Part shown: positions 25,767-34,750 of the stretch, one piece after another
How positions within the stretch are numbered: the first letter of the stretch is position 1
How the letters are laid out: each line of letters opens with the position of its first letter
Assembly (NCBI RefSeq): GCF_006861675.1
Contig: NZ_SGJB01000001.1
Location: 1 to 64,000 of the forward strand
Reading direction: 5' to 3'
DNA length: 64,000 nt
Source: Peptacetobacter hominis
Lineage (GTDB): Bacteria; Bacillota; Clostridia; Peptostreptococcales; Peptostreptococcaceae
Position numbers and translations under genes: made by a program
Notes under the pieces: generated by a model
Told to the model about the DNA's origin: nothing
Seen by the model: only the letters and a program-made list of their open reading frames with translations
The model's database searches: none

Positions 25767-27389
25767 TTACTGTTTTTTCCATAAAGAAACATAGCTTTCA
25801 AGAATTTCTTTTATAGCATTACCGATATTTATATAGTATTCATCTTCAAGGTTTGCAAGAGAAACTCTTATTGACCACTTAGGAGCGGCAAAACCGTTTC
25901 CTCCAAGAAGTACAACAGCATACTCTTTTGCAAGTCTGTATAGAATATCTGAAGGATTTATTGTTTTATGAAGGAAGTCAACAAAATCCTTACCGTGATT
26001 AATCATACCCCATTCATCTATATCAAACTGGAAGTAGTATGATGCACTGTTGTCAAGATTAGGATAATCTATATCAAGAGCTTCAAACAGGAATTTCTGT
26101 CTTCTTCTGCATATGCTCATGTTAAGCTTTTTATAGGCATCAACTTTATCTATAAGTGCAAATGCTGAGAAAAATGCCATCTGAACCTGCTGTGGAGTAG
26201 AAAGTCCTGCTGTATGGTTAAGAGCAACAAGTCTACTGTCTGCAACAACTCTTTCCATGAAAGAAAGTGCAGATGGATTAAGTGACATATCGCTGTATCT
26301 CTTGTCAACTGATTTTTTTAATTCTCCCTTAAGCTCTTTTATTTTCTTATCAAATACGTTTTTCTCGTGAACCGCGAATGTTCCAAGTCTCCAACCTGTT
26401 ACACCGAAGTATTTTGAATATGAATAAACACCGATAGTATTGTATGGAAGTTTTGCCATAAGTGATGAGAAGTTATTTACAAAAGTTCCATATACATCGT
26501 CTGATATAATCATAAGATCGTTGTTGTATGTTTTAACTATATCGATAAGATTATTACAAGTTTCAGAGTCCATTCCTATAGATGCCGGATTGTTTGGGTT
26601 TACAACGAAAAGAGCTTTTATGTTTTTATCTTTAAGTTTTTCAAGCTCTTTTCTTGAATACTGCCATGTGTGAACACCTTTTGAATCGACAGTATCAGAA
26701 TTTATATTTACAACTTCAAAATTGTATCTTGGAAGATGAGGTATCTCAAGATAAGGAGTAAATATAGGAGTCATTATAGCTATTTTATCTCCTCTTCTAA
26801 GAAGCTCATTTGCCATAAGTGAATCAAATATATAACACATAGCAGCAGTTGCACCTTCAACCGCAAATACCTGTATATCCCCGCACTCATCATCTGTGTT
26901 ATATTTCATTTCCTGAACAAGATAGTCATGAACTATTTTTTCTATATGAGGAAGCATTCTATCTGGAAGTGGGTAGTTATCACCTATAATACCATCAGCA
27001 AGCTCAAATACAAAATCATCCGCATCAAAATCCATCTCATTTATACCATATGATATTATGCTTTTGGCAAGATATGCTCCCGGCATATCTTCGTGTTTTT
27101 CTATATATTTAAAGAATCTGTCTGCAATTCCTTTTTTCTGAGGCATGCCAGAAAGATTTCCAAGATCCCAGTTAAGTCTTGTTTCTGTAACAGCGAAATG
27201 TCCAAAAGTGAAAAATGCCTCTCTTACAGAAGAACATGTCCAGTTTGGATTACCTCTACCTGCATCAAGAAGTGGTATATTTTTTTCTTCACATGTCTGA
27301 TTTGCAATTTCTATAAGTTCATTTTTGAACTCAAAAGGACTAAGCCTGTTATACATTATTTCTATTTCTTCGCGTGTGTAGTTTATCAT
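25767..27389 (-). CDS. asdA: Aspartate 4-decarboxylase (bifunctional aspartate aminotransferase)
   Basis: 540 residues, the length of AsdA and clearly longer than ordinary class I aminotransferases (about 400). The N-terminus (LSPFEFKNELIEIANQT, LDAGRGNPNWTC) is characteristic. The PLP Lys is in SYSKYFGVTGWRLG, and the substrate Arg region is WSIRVSL. It converts L-Asp to L-Ala and CO2, which consumes a proton and, with an Asp/Ala exchanger, can yield a proton motive force. No aspT exchanger is in the window. A perfect inverted repeat lies 33-53 bases upstream of the start. Confidence 0.93.
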   Translation of the reverse strand: MINYTREEIEIMYNRLSPFEFKNELIEIANQTCEEKNIPLLDAGRGNPNWTCSSVREAFFTFGHFAVTETRLNWDLGNLSGMPQKKGIADRFFKYIEKHEDMPGAYLAKSIISYGINEMDFDADDFVFELADGIIGDNYPLPDRMLPHIEKIVHDYLVQEMKYNTDDECGDIQVFAVEGATAAMCYIFDSLMANELLRRGDKIAIMTPIFTPYLEIPHLPRYNFEVVNINSDTVDSKGVHTWQYSRKELEKLKDKNIKALFVVNPNNPASIGMDSETCNNLIDIVKTYNNDLMIISDDVYGTFVNNFSSLMAKLPYNTIGVYSYSKYFGVTGWRLGTFAVHEKNVFDKKIKELKGELKKSVDKRYSDMSLNPSALSFMERVVADSRLVALNHTAGLSTPQQVQMAFFSAFALIDKVDAYKKLNMSICRRRQKFLFEALDIDYPNLDNSASYYFQFDIDEWGMINHGKDFVDFLHKTINPSDILYRLAKEYAVVLLGGNGFAAPKWSIRVSLANLEDEYYINIGNAIKEILESYVSLWKKQ

Positions 27390-27421
27390 TTTAAATCCCC
27401 TTTTTTTAATTTTTATATTAA

Positions 27422-27442
27422 GCTTATATTTACGTTATAAGC
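27422..27442. promoter_or_regulatory. Perfect inverted repeat upstream of asdA
   Basis: GCTTATA (27422-27428) and TATAAGC (27436-27442) with a 7-base spacer, 33 bases before the asdA start. Candidate operator; an RNA hairpin in the asdA leader is the alternative. Confidence 0.45.
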
Positions 27443-27651
27443 AAATTTCCATTATTTATCTTTAATTATAAATAAAAAAGTAAAAAAGTAAAGTGTAAAA
27501 AATAAAGATAAAGAAAAAAGCGTATATTAAAATAAAGAATAATGAAAAATGAAATTTATAATTTAAAAATCAAAATTTGCTATAGATGAGAATATATAAA
27601 AAAATAATGTGTAATATGCATATGACTAAAAAATAAAAACATTTTTATTTG

Positions 27652-27680
27652 TTGCTTTTTCTGTTGAAAAGATATACAAT
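27652..27680 (+). promoter_or_regulatory. Promoter of ilvA
   Basis: TTGCTT (27652-27657), a 17-base spacer and TACAAT (27675-27680). Confidence 0.6.
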
Positions 27681-27724
27681 TATAAATGAAATTATAGAAA
27701 TACAATCGATAGGAGTGAGTTTAA

Positions 27725-28942
27725 ATGGCTAAAGTTACATTAGAAGATGTAAAAAAAGCAAGAGAAACTATAAAGGACATAGTTAAGAAAACAGACGTAC
27801 TTGAGAGTACAAAGTTAAGTGAAAAAACAGGTGCACATGTATACTATAAATGTGAAAACCTACAGAAAACAGGTTCTTTTAAAGTAAGAGGTGCCTGCAA
27901 CAAGATAGCAAGCCTTACTGATGAGGAAAAGGCAAACGGTGTCATAGCTGCATCTGCAGGAAACCATGCTCAGGGAGTTGCTCTTGGAGCAAAACTTACA
28001 GGAATAAAAGCAACTATAGCAATGCCTGCAACAGCACCACTTGCAAAAGTAAGTGCTACAAAGAGCTATGGAGCGGAAGTTGTACTTAATGGTACAGTAT
28101 ACGATGATGCATATGCAAAAGCTGTAGAAGTTCAGAAAGAAACTGGAGCTACATTCCTTCATCCATTTGATGATGAATATGTAATAGCAGGTCAGGGTAC
28201 ACTTGCGCTAGAATTCTTTGAACAGCTTGATAATAAAGTTGACACAGTACTTTGTCCAATCGGTGGAGGAGGAATACTTGCTGGTGTTTCAGTAGTTGCA
28301 AAAGCACTTAATCCTTCATGTAAAGTAATAGGTGTACAGACTGCAAATATACCTTCAATGAAAGCATCTTTTGATAAAGGGGAACTTACATCTGCATTTA
28401 ATGCACCAACAATAGCAGATGGTATAGCTGTTAAAACTCCTGGAAATATAACATTTGATATAATAAAAGAGTTAGTTGATGAAGTAGTAGTTGTTGAAGA
28501 AGATGAAATAGCAGAAGCTATATTATTCATGATGGAAAGCCAGAAAATAGTATCAGAAGGAGCTGGTGCAGTTTCTACAGCAGCTTTACTTAGCGGAAAA
28601 TACACTCCAGCAGCAGGAGAAAACGTTGTATGTGTAGTTTCTGGAGGAAACGTTGATATAAACACATTATACAGAATGATAGGTGTTGCTTTAGCTAAAG
28701 AAGGAAGAAGGGTTACATTCAGAGTTTCAATGAATGATAAACCAGGTAACTTCACAAAAGTTACAAATATAATAAGTGATGCCGGAGCCAATATACTTTC
28801 TGTAAATCAGGGAAGTTTTGCATCAGGAGACAGCCTTACAACTCAGAGTGCAGAATTTGTTCTTGAAACATTAGATTTTGAACATATAGAAAGAATAAAA
28901 TCAAGCTTAAAAGAAGAAGGTTTCTGCGTAAAAGAAATATAA
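27725..28942 (+). CDS. ilvA: Threonine ammonia-lyase (catabolic type with ACT domain)
   Basis: 405 residues. The PLP Lys is K53 in KTGSFKVRGA; the phosphate-binding loop is GGGGILAG. A C-terminal ACT domain (about 330-405; SMNDKPGNFTKVTNIISDAGANILSV) follows. It deaminates threonine (and serine) to 2-oxobutyrate (pyruvate) and ammonia. Length and single ACT domain fit the TdcB-like/short IlvA class used in catabolism by Clostridia. RidA, which hydrolyses the reactive enamine it releases, is encoded next. No branched-chain biosynthetic genes are nearby, which favours the catabolic role. Confidence 0.95.
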   Translation: MAKVTLEDVKKARETIKDIVKKTDVLESTKLSEKTGAHVYYKCENLQKTGSFKVRGACNKIASLTDEEKANGVIAASAGNHAQGVALGAKLTGIKATIAMPATAPLAKVSATKSYGAEVVLNGTVYDDAYAKAVEVQKETGATFLHPFDDEYVIAGQGTLALEFFEQLDNKVDTVLCPIGGGGILAGVSVVAKALNPSCKVIGVQTANIPSMKASFDKGELTSAFNAPTIADGIAVKTPGNITFDIIKELVDEVVVVEEDEIAEAILFMMESQKIVSEGAGAVSTAALLSGKYTPAAGENVVCVVSGGNVDINTLYRMIGVALAKEGRRVTFRVSMNDKPGNFTKVTNIISDAGANILSVNQGSFASGDSLTTQSAEFVLETLDFEHIERIKSSLKEEGFCVKEI

Positions 28943-28966
28943 TAATAATTAAATAGTTAAAAAAAA

Positions 28967-28995
28967 TTGTAAGATAATAAATAAACAGTTATAAT
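28967..28995 (+). promoter_or_regulatory. Promoter of ridA
   Basis: TTGTAA (28967-28972), a 17-base spacer and TATAAT (28990-28995) in the 101-base gap after ilvA. ridA can therefore be expressed independently. Confidence 0.65.
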
Positions 28996-29043
28996 ATAAT
29001 TAGAGTATTAAATAATACTATAAAATTTCAGGAGGGATTACAG

Positions 29044-29424
29044 ATGAAACACGAAGTAATACACACTAACAATGCTCCTGCAGCATTAGGACCATATTCT
29101 CAGGCTATAAAAGCAGGAAATCTTTTATTCTTATCAGGACAGGTTCCACTAGATCCAGAAACAATGACAGTTGTTGAAGGTGGAATAAAAGAGCAGGCTA
29201 CAAGATCTTTAACTAATATAAAAAATGTATTAGCTGAAGCTGGTGCAGATTTCTCTAATGTAGTTAAAACTACAGTTTTCATAAAAGATATGAACGAATT
29301 CAATGACTTAAACGAAGTTTACGCTGAGTTCTTCGGTGAAAACAAACCTGCAAGATCTTGCGTAGAAGTTGCTAGACTTCCAAAAGATGTTAAAGTTGAG
29401 ATAGAGTTAATAGCTGTATTATAA
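29044..29424 (+). CDS. ridA: RidA family enamine/imine deaminase
   Basis: 126 residues, the whole length of the family. The motifs [24 protein letters not shown] and the catalytic Arg in [19 protein letters not shown] are intact. It forms a trimer in the cytoplasm and hydrolyses 2-aminoacrylate and 2-aminocrotonate released by PLP enzymes such as threonine ammonia-lyase, encoded just upstream. Ribosome-binding site AGGAGGG. Confidence 0.96.
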   Translation: MKHEVIHTNNAPAALGPYSQAIKAGNLLFLSGQVPLDPETMTVVEGGIKEQATRSLTNIKNVLAEAGADFSNVVKTTVFIKDMNEFNDLNEVYAEFFGENKPARSCVEVARLPKDVKVEIELIAVL

Positions 29425-29437
29425 TAATATACAGATT

Positions 29438-29467
29438 AAAGAGTCTCCATTTGGAGACTCTTTTTTT
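29438..29467 (+). terminator. Terminator of ridA
   Basis: AAAGAGTCTCCA pairs with TGGAGACTC followed by seven or more T. Confidence 0.9.
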
Positions 29468-29516
29468 ATTTCAAAATCAAAGAAAAGTGATATAAAGTTA
29501 TATATTTTTATTTATA

Positions 29517-29555
29517 AAAGTGCAATAAAAATCAAAATGTCAAAAAATGCACTTT
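29517..29555 (+). promoter_or_regulatory. Inverted repeat upstream of the PRD regulator gene
   Basis: AAAGTGCA (29517-29524) and TGCACTTT (29548-29555) are perfect inverted halves 23 bases apart. They lie about 95-130 bases before the PRD regulator start. Possible regulator binding site or long-looped hairpin. Confidence 0.4.
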
Positions 29556-29648
29556 AAGATGCATAAGTTGCTATTTTTTTATTATATAATACTATAATAT
29601 AATTTAATTACGATAAATAAATCGTTTGCACGAAGAGGAGATGAAAGT

Positions 29649-31517
29649 ATGAGAGTATTGAAGATTATAAAAGAAATGCAAAATGCAAGCCAATACTTAT
29701 CAATGGAATATTTTATAAAAAAACTTTCCATATCTAAAAGAACCGTGCAGAAAGAAATGTCATATCTGGTTACTATAAGTAAAAATAATGGTTTTTCAAT
29801 AGTACAGAAGAGGGGAAAAGGATACCTTCTTCAGATAGAAGATAATTCAAAATTTGAATCTTTTGTATATGAGCTTGAAAAAACAGTAATGAGAGAAATA
29901 AGTGCTGAAAATATAGCAGCATATATTTCAATAAATTCAAATTATACTACTATGGATGAAATAGCGGAATACTTTGATTGCAGTAAAAGTCAAGTGAGAA
30001 AATTCAAGGAAGATCTTGAACAATATATAGATTCTTATGGAATGACAGTAGAAAGAAAAGCTCACTACGGAATAAAGATAAAAGAAGATTTTGAAAGAAG
30101 AAAAGCATTAATATCAGATCTTTATATAAGAGGCAATGAAATCATAAGAAAAAGAATAGACAATATTGTTGAAGAATCATTTTCTGATATAAAAAAAGAA
30201 ATACTTCTATATATAAAGAATAATGATTATATAGTAAACGATATAGAGCTTGAAAAAGTATTTGCATATGTAAGAACATCGATATATATTTCACTTAAAA
30301 TGAAAACGCCTAAAAATAGTGAATCTATTTTCTGTGTGGCAGATAAAATTCAAGAGATATATGAAACCGGTATAACAAAGGACAATGCTGTTAGACTGGA
30401 GGAACTTATAAAAGATGTATCAAGAAAGAAAAATGCAGGTACAAATAATATAACCGAAGATCTTAAAAATGATATGGACAGATTCTTTGAACTTATAGAT
30501 AAGGAGTACAACACATCTTTTGGAGAGGATGAGGATTTTAAAAGATTGCTTACAAGCCACGTATCACTTCTTATAGAGAGGCTTAGATCAAAGATATCTT
30601 ATACAAATGGAATAATAGAAGAAATACTAATAAGATATCCTATGATATTCAATATAGCTATAAGATTCTGTGACATGATTCAAAGAAAATATGATGTAGA
30701 AATAACAGAGGGCGAAGTTGGATTTGTAGCTACTCATTTCTGCGTACATATGGAAAAGGAAATGTATTTGAGATACAGCAAAATGAATAGAATAGCAATT
30801 GCCTGTTCATCAGGAGGTGGAAGTGCATATCTTCTAAAAATGAAAATAAAAACTTTATTTAGAAATGCTGATGTTGAAACATTTTCATTCTACAATATAT
30901 CAGATATAGAAAATTTTAAGCCAGATGTTATTTTTTCTATAAAGGAATTAAAAATAAATATAGATGTTCCAGTGATAATTATAAAGGAAATACTTGATGA
31001 CCAGGATATTTTAAATATAAGAAAATTACTTATGTTTGATGATATAAATGATCAGGTTTCGATAGAAGAAACACCATCAATTTTTATAAAACAGCTATTT
31101 GATGAAAAGTATTTCAGTATAGAGTATAAAGAAGACGACTATATAAAAATACTGGAAGATATGGCAGATAAAATTGAAGTGAATGGAATAGGTGGAACAG
31201 GATACAAAAATTATGTACTTGAAAGAGAAGAATACATGCCGACTGTATATATGAATGGAGTTTCTATTCCGCATCCTATGAAGATGTCAGCAATTAAGAA
31301 TCTGGTATCAATAAAGATTCTGAAGAATAAAGTGGTTTATGATGGAAAAGATGTAAAGATAATATTTATGGTATCTCTAAGAAAAGAAAATTATGAACTT
31401 CAAAAGGAGATAACAAAAGGTTTATACGAAATAATGAAAGATATAGAAAAAGTAAAGGCTATTTCAGAAGCTGAAAGTTATAAACAGTTTATAGCTTTGA
31501 TAGAGCCCATGATATAG
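29649..31517 (+). CDS. PRD-domain transcriptional activator with EIIB- and EIIA-like domains (LicR/MtlR type)
   Basis: 622 residues. The N-terminal Mga/HTH_11-like DNA-binding part (LSISKRTVQKEMSYL) is followed by a second HTH (TMDEIAEYFDCSKSQVRKFKEDL). Two PTS regulation domains lie at about 165-375. An EIIB-like domain is at about 383-465 (IAIACSSGGGSAYLLKMKIK, with Cys). A C-terminal EIIA(fru/mtl)-like domain carries the phosphorylatable His in GVSIPHPMK. Such proteins sense PTS phosphorylation state and activate their own PTS operon. It is first in the run of PTS and peptidase genes, nine bases before the next gene, so it is probably autoregulated and specific for this cluster. Confidence 0.93.
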   Translation: MRVLKIIKEMQNASQYLSMEYFIKKLSISKRTVQKEMSYLVTISKNNGFSIVQKRGKGYLLQIEDNSKFESFVYELEKTVMREISAENIAAYISINSNYTTMDEIAEYFDCSKSQVRKFKEDLEQYIDSYGMTVERKAHYGIKIKEDFERRKALISDLYIRGNEIIRKRIDNIVEESFSDIKKEILLYIKNNDYIVNDIELEKVFAYVRTSIYISLKMKTPKNSESIFCVADKIQEIYETGITKDNAVRLEELIKDVSRKKNAGTNNITEDLKNDMDRFFELIDKEYNTSFGEDEDFKRLLTSHVSLLIERLRSKISYTNGIIEEILIRYPMIFNIAIRFCDMIQRKYDVEITEGEVGFVATHFCVHMEKEMYLRYSKMNRIAIACSSGGGSAYLLKMKIKTLFRNADVETFSFYNISDIENFKPDVIFSIKELKINIDVPVIIIKEILDDQDILNIRKLLMFDDINDQVSIEETPSIFIKQLFDEKYFSIEYKEDDYIKILEDMADKIEVNGIGGTGYKNYVLEREEYMPTVYMNGVSIPHPMKMSAIKNLVSIKILKNKVVYDGKDVKIIFMVSLRKENYELQKEITKGLYEIMKDIEKVKAISEAESYKQFIALIEPMI

Positions 31518-31526
31518 GAGGGAGCT

Positions 31527-32555
31527 ATGGATAAAAAATTTTTAGGAGAACTTTGTGAAATAGATTCAATAGCAACATATGAAGGTTCTGTAAGAAAAAA
31601 ACTTAAAGAAAAACATATTAATGCAGATAGTGTAGAGTATGATGGTATAGGAAGTCAGATATTCAACTATAAAGGCAAAGGACCAAAAGTTATGTTTGCA
31701 GCTCATATGGATGAGGTTGGATTTATGGTGAGAAATATAACTGACATAGGAATGTTGGATGTTATACCAATTGGCGGAGTAAAAGATAGTGCAAAACAGT
31801 TTCAGAAGGTAACAGTTACAACAGAAGAAGGAAAAAAAATAAAAGGCCTTATGAACTCTAAAATGGATGGAGAAAAAGCAGTTTCTACATATGTAGATCT
31901 TGGTCTTGAAAATGCGGAGCAGGTAAAAAATCTTGGTATAGAGATAGGAAATATGGTTACATTTTCAAGTAAATCTGAATGGTTGAGTGAAGATATACTA
32001 ATGGCTAAAGCTCTGGACGATAGAATAGGAAATTTTGTTTTGGCAGAGGTTGCACAAAGATTATCAGAAGTGGAACACGAATGTGATTTATATCTTTGCA
32101 ATACTGTACAGGAAGAGGTTGGGACAAGAGGAGGAAAATGCTCAGCAGATATTATAAATCCAGATATATTTTTCGCAGTAGATGTTGCATGTGCTCCAGA
32201 TCTTGAGAGAGGAAGTTCAAATCATAGAAAAATGGGCAAAGGTTTTATGATACTTCACTATGACAAGACAATGATTCCAAATAGAAAATTACTGAAATAC
32301 TTAAAATCAATAGCGAATAAACACAATATAGAATTCCAAAGTGATATGTTTGGAGGTGGAGGAACTGATGCAGGAAATGCTCATATGATAAATGGGGGAA
32401 GACCTGCAGCAGTACTTGGAATACCACTTAGATACTGTCATGGAAGTTATTCTATGGTTAGTATGACAGATGTTGAATTACTTGTAGAGTTTATTATTGA
32501 AATAATAAAAGATATAGATAATGAAACAATAAAAGAAATAACCGATTTTGAATAA
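31527..32555 (+). CDS. M42 family metallopeptidase (FrvX-like)
   Basis: 342 residues. Metal ligands and catalytic residues of M42 glutamyl/leucyl aminopeptidases are visible: AAHMDEVGF, KALDDRIGNF, VQEEVGTRGG, FAVDVACAPD and the C-terminal GGGGTDAGNAH with RYCHG. These dodecameric enzymes remove N-terminal residues from peptides. Some homologues, including E. coli FrvX, were once labelled endoglucanases, but cellulase activity is not well supported. It lies between a PRD regulator and PTS genes, as in the E. coli frv locus, so it may process the imported compound. Ribosome-binding site AGGAGGGAG. Confidence 0.92.
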   Translation: MDKKFLGELCEIDSIATYEGSVRKKLKEKHINADSVEYDGIGSQIFNYKGKGPKVMFAAHMDEVGFMVRNITDIGMLDVIPIGGVKDSAKQFQKVTVTTEEGKKIKGLMNSKMDGEKAVSTYVDLGLENAEQVKNLGIEIGNMVTFSSKSEWLSEDILMAKALDDRIGNFVLAEVAQRLSEVEHECDLYLCNTVQEEVGTRGGKCSADIINPDIFFAVDVACAPDLERGSSNHRKMGKGFMILHYDKTMIPNRKLLKYLKSIANKHNIEFQSDMFGGGGTDAGNAHMINGGRPAAVLGIPLRYCHGSYSMVSMTDVELLVEFIIEIIKDIDNETIKEITDFE

Positions 32556-32588
32556 TTGAAAAGGTTTTATTTTGAAAGGAGAAGAAAA

Positions 32589-32909
32589 ATGAACGAATTA
32601 GAACAGAAAATAGTAGGGATAATATCTTCAGCAGGAGATAGTAAAGCCAAAGCTTTTGAAGCACTGAAAAAAGTAAAAGAGAAAGACTTCAAAGCAGCAA
32701 GAGAGCTTATGGAAGAATCAAAAAAAATCGACATAGAAGCTCATAGAATACAGACAGAACTTATAGTTGCAGAAATGAATGGTGGAGAAAATAAACCAGA
32801 GATGAGTTTATTAATGGTTCATGCACAGGATCACTACATGACATCGCGGTTAGCGAGGGACATGGTAGAGGTACTAATAGATATATTTGATACAGAGGAG
32901 GAAAAATAA
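32589..32909 (+). CDS. PTS EIIA component, lactose/cellobiose family
   Basis: 106 residues from ATG 32589 (AAAGGAGAAG upstream); a longer frame begins at a TTG with no site. Helical EIIA of the lactose/N,N'-diacetylchitobiose type with the phosphorylated His78 in MVHAQDH and the preceding ELIVAEMNGG region. It passes phosphate from HPr to the EIIB encoded next. Part of the frv-like operon. Confidence 0.93.
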   Translation: MNELEQKIVGIISSAGDSKAKAFEALKKVKEKDFKAARELMEESKKIDIEAHRIQTELIVAEMNGGENKPEMSLLMVHAQDHYMTSRLARDMVEVLIDIFDTEEEK

Positions 32910-32910
32910 T

Positions 32911-33240
32911 ATGAGAATAGTATTATGTTGTGCAGGTGGTTTTTCAACAACTATGTTAATGGAAAACATGAAAAAAACAGTAAAGGAAAGTGCAAAGCTT
33001 AACGAGTCAGATTTTGACTTTATAGCTATACCAGTGGAAATGCTTCCACAGGAAGTAGAAAATTGTGACGTGCTTGTTGTAGGTCCTCAGATAGCTCACA
33101 AAATAGACACTATAACACCTATACTTGAACCACACGGTATACCATACACTATAATAGACCGTGACACTTATGGAAAAATGGATGGTGCAACAGCACTAAA
33201 AATGGCTCTGATAGCTCACAGAAAAGCTAATATGAAATAA
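32911..33240 (+). CDS. PTS EIIB component, lactose/cellobiose family
   Basis: 109 residues from ATG 32911, preceded by GAGGAGG; the longer frame from 32887 overlaps EIIA and is rejected. The phosphocysteine loop CCAGGFSTT carries Cys7 as the likely phosphorylated residue. The fold matches the 100-residue cellobiose-type EIIB (QEVENCDVLVVGPQIAHK). Single-domain, cytoplasmic, acts with the EIIC encoded 119 bases later. Confidence 0.92.
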   Translation: MRIVLCCAGGFSTTMLMENMKKTVKESAKLNESDFDFIAIPVEMLPQEVENCDVLVVGPQIAHKIDTITPILEPHGIPYTIIDRDTYGKMDGATALKMALIAHRKANMK

Positions 33241-33260
33241 TATAAATATATAAAAAAATA

Positions 33261-33292
33261 GTATACCCTATAAATAATATCCCAGGGTATAC
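33261..33292 (+). other. Intercistronic hairpin between EIIB and EIIC genes
   Basis: GTATACCCT (33261-33269) and AGGGTATAC (33284-33292) are perfect inverted halves. No T-tract follows, so it is not an obvious terminator. It may stabilise or process the mRNA, or be a protein site. Confidence 0.5.
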
Positions 33293-33359
33293 CAAAGAAA
33301 TATTAAATAAAAATATCTTAAAATAATTATAACACAGATTCAGGAGGGAGTTAATCAAC

Positions 33360-34688
33360 ATGTTTAAAAAAATAGAAGCTTTTTTAAACAAGCACCTTGT
33401 TCCGTTTGCTCATAAAGTTGACAAGCAAAAACATCTGAGTGCTGTAAAAAAATCGATGGTAGCAATGACACCGCTTATAATGATAGGGAGTTTATGTCTT
33501 ATACCAGAAGCAATACCAAACCTTATAGGTCAGAACAATCCTATATCACAGTTTATAATAAATAACCTTGATACTATATATCTTCCATTTACATACGGAA
33601 TGGGAATGATGAGTTTATATGTTGCAGCAGCAATAGCTTACAATCTTGGAAATTCATATAATATGAATATACCGGGATGTCTTTCAATGGGTATAATAGC
33701 GTTTTTACTTGTAACTTTATATAATGATCCTGAAACAGGTGCATTATCAACAACATATTTAAGTACTAAAGGTCTTTCAATGGGTATAATAGCACCAATG
33801 TTAGCAGTTGAACTTTATAGATGGTGTCTTAAGAAGAAGTTTACTATAAAAATGCCAGAAGGTGTTCCTGATTTCGTATCAAGCTCATTTGAGATGATAC
33901 CGGTATCTCTTATAGTTATAGGTTCATTCCTTGCATTTAGATTATTCACACTTAATGTATTGAATTGTATGCCACCAGAAATACTGACTCCAATACTTGC
34001 ACCATTAATAGGTTCTATGGATAATCCATTTGGATTCTTATTCCTTCAGTTCCTATCATGCTTATTATTCTTCTTTGGAATACATCCATCAGTATTAAGT
34101 CCTATAACAAGTCCTATATCAAATCAGTTCCTTGCTGAAAACCAGGCAGCTCATATGATGGGACAGGCGTTACCACATTTCTATACAGGTGGAATGATAT
34201 CTCCTTTTGCTAACTTTACAGGAACAGGTGTTACTGTAGGTTTAGTTATATGGTGTTTAAGATCTAGATCAAAAGCTCAGAAATCAGTGGGAAGAGTATC
34301 ATTAGTACCAACATTATTTGGAATAAATGAACCAATATTATTTGGTGCACCAATAGTTCTTAACCCTATATTCTTTATACCATATGTTTTTGGTGGAGCT
34401 ATATTAGGATCTATCCCAGCATTCATGATGCATTACGGATTACTTAACAAATCATGGTTCTCTCCACCATATGTAGGAGTGTTCCTTGAAGGTTTCCTTG
34501 CTACAGGTGACTGGATGGCAATAGTTGCAAACCTTATACAGCTTGTGGGATCTATATTAATATGGTATCCATTCTTCAAATTATTTGAAAAAGAAGAGCT
34601 TAAGAAAGAAAAAGAAACTAAGGAATCATCAAGTGCAATAAGTGCAGAAGACGAAGCTTTATTAGATGATCTTGATCTTGATTTCTAA
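33360..34688 (+). CDS. PTS EIIC permease, lactose/cellobiose family
   Basis: 442 residues, about ten transmembrane helices. The family signature around the substrate site is present: GINEPILFGAPIVLNPIFFIPY, preceded by FFGIHPSVLSPI. The C-terminal cytoplasmic tail is acidic. It brings in and phosphorylates a substrate of the cellobiose, chitobiose or lactose kind, but no glycosidase or phosphoglycosidase lies near. Strong AGGAGGGAG site upstream. Confidence 0.93.
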   Translation: MFKKIEAFLNKHLVPFAHKVDKQKHLSAVKKSMVAMTPLIMIGSLCLIPEAIPNLIGQNNPISQFIINNLDTIYLPFTYGMGMMSLYVAAAIAYNLGNSYNMNIPGCLSMGIIAFLLVTLYNDPETGALSTTYLSTKGLSMGIIAPMLAVELYRWCLKKKFTIKMPEGVPDFVSSSFEMIPVSLIVIGSFLAFRLFTLNVLNCMPPEILTPILAPLIGSMDNPFGFLFLQFLSCLLFFFGIHPSVLSPITSPISNQFLAENQAAHMMGQALPHFYTGGMISPFANFTGTGVTVGLVIWCLRSRSKAQKSVGRVSLVPTLFGINEPILFGAPIVLNPIFFIPYVFGGAILGSIPAFMMHYGLLNKSWFSPPYVGVFLEGFLATGDWMAIVANLIQLVGSILIWYPFFKLFEKEELKKEKETKESSSAISAEDEALLDDLDLDF

Positions 34689-34693
34689 TAAAT

Positions 34694-34722
34694 AAAAAGG
34701 ACGGGCTTTGCCTGTCCTTTTT
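34694..34722 (+). terminator. Terminator after the EIIC gene
   Basis: AAAAAGGACGGGC pairs with GCCTGTCCTTTTT (one G-U pair) across a TTT loop. The following peptidase gene starts only 29 bases later, so readthrough may occur. Confidence 0.8.
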
Positions 34723-34750
34723 CATATAATTAAATATATGGAGAGAGACT

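Larger units (their letters stand above)
27390..27724. other. AT-rich divergent region between asdA and ilvA
   Basis: 335 bases, extremely A/T-rich (poly-A/AAAG tracts on plus). It holds the inverted repeat at 27422-27442 near asdA and the ilvA promoter at 27652-27680. No small gene or structured RNA was recognised. Confidence 0.7.

Noticed and set aside
28192..28791. 199-codon minus-strand frame opposite ilvA
   Set aside because: A shadow of the ilvA codon pattern (Ser/Thr/Pro-rich), without start signals; ilvA is certain.
29561..29580. Sigma-54 (-24/-12) promoter before the PRD regulator
   Set aside because: The ATGCAT and TTGCT elements resemble one, but the spacing is two bases short and the first element lacks GG.
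31527..32555. Endoglucanase activity of the M42 protein
   Set aside because: Old database label for M42 proteins; the visible metal and catalytic motifs are those of aminopeptidases.
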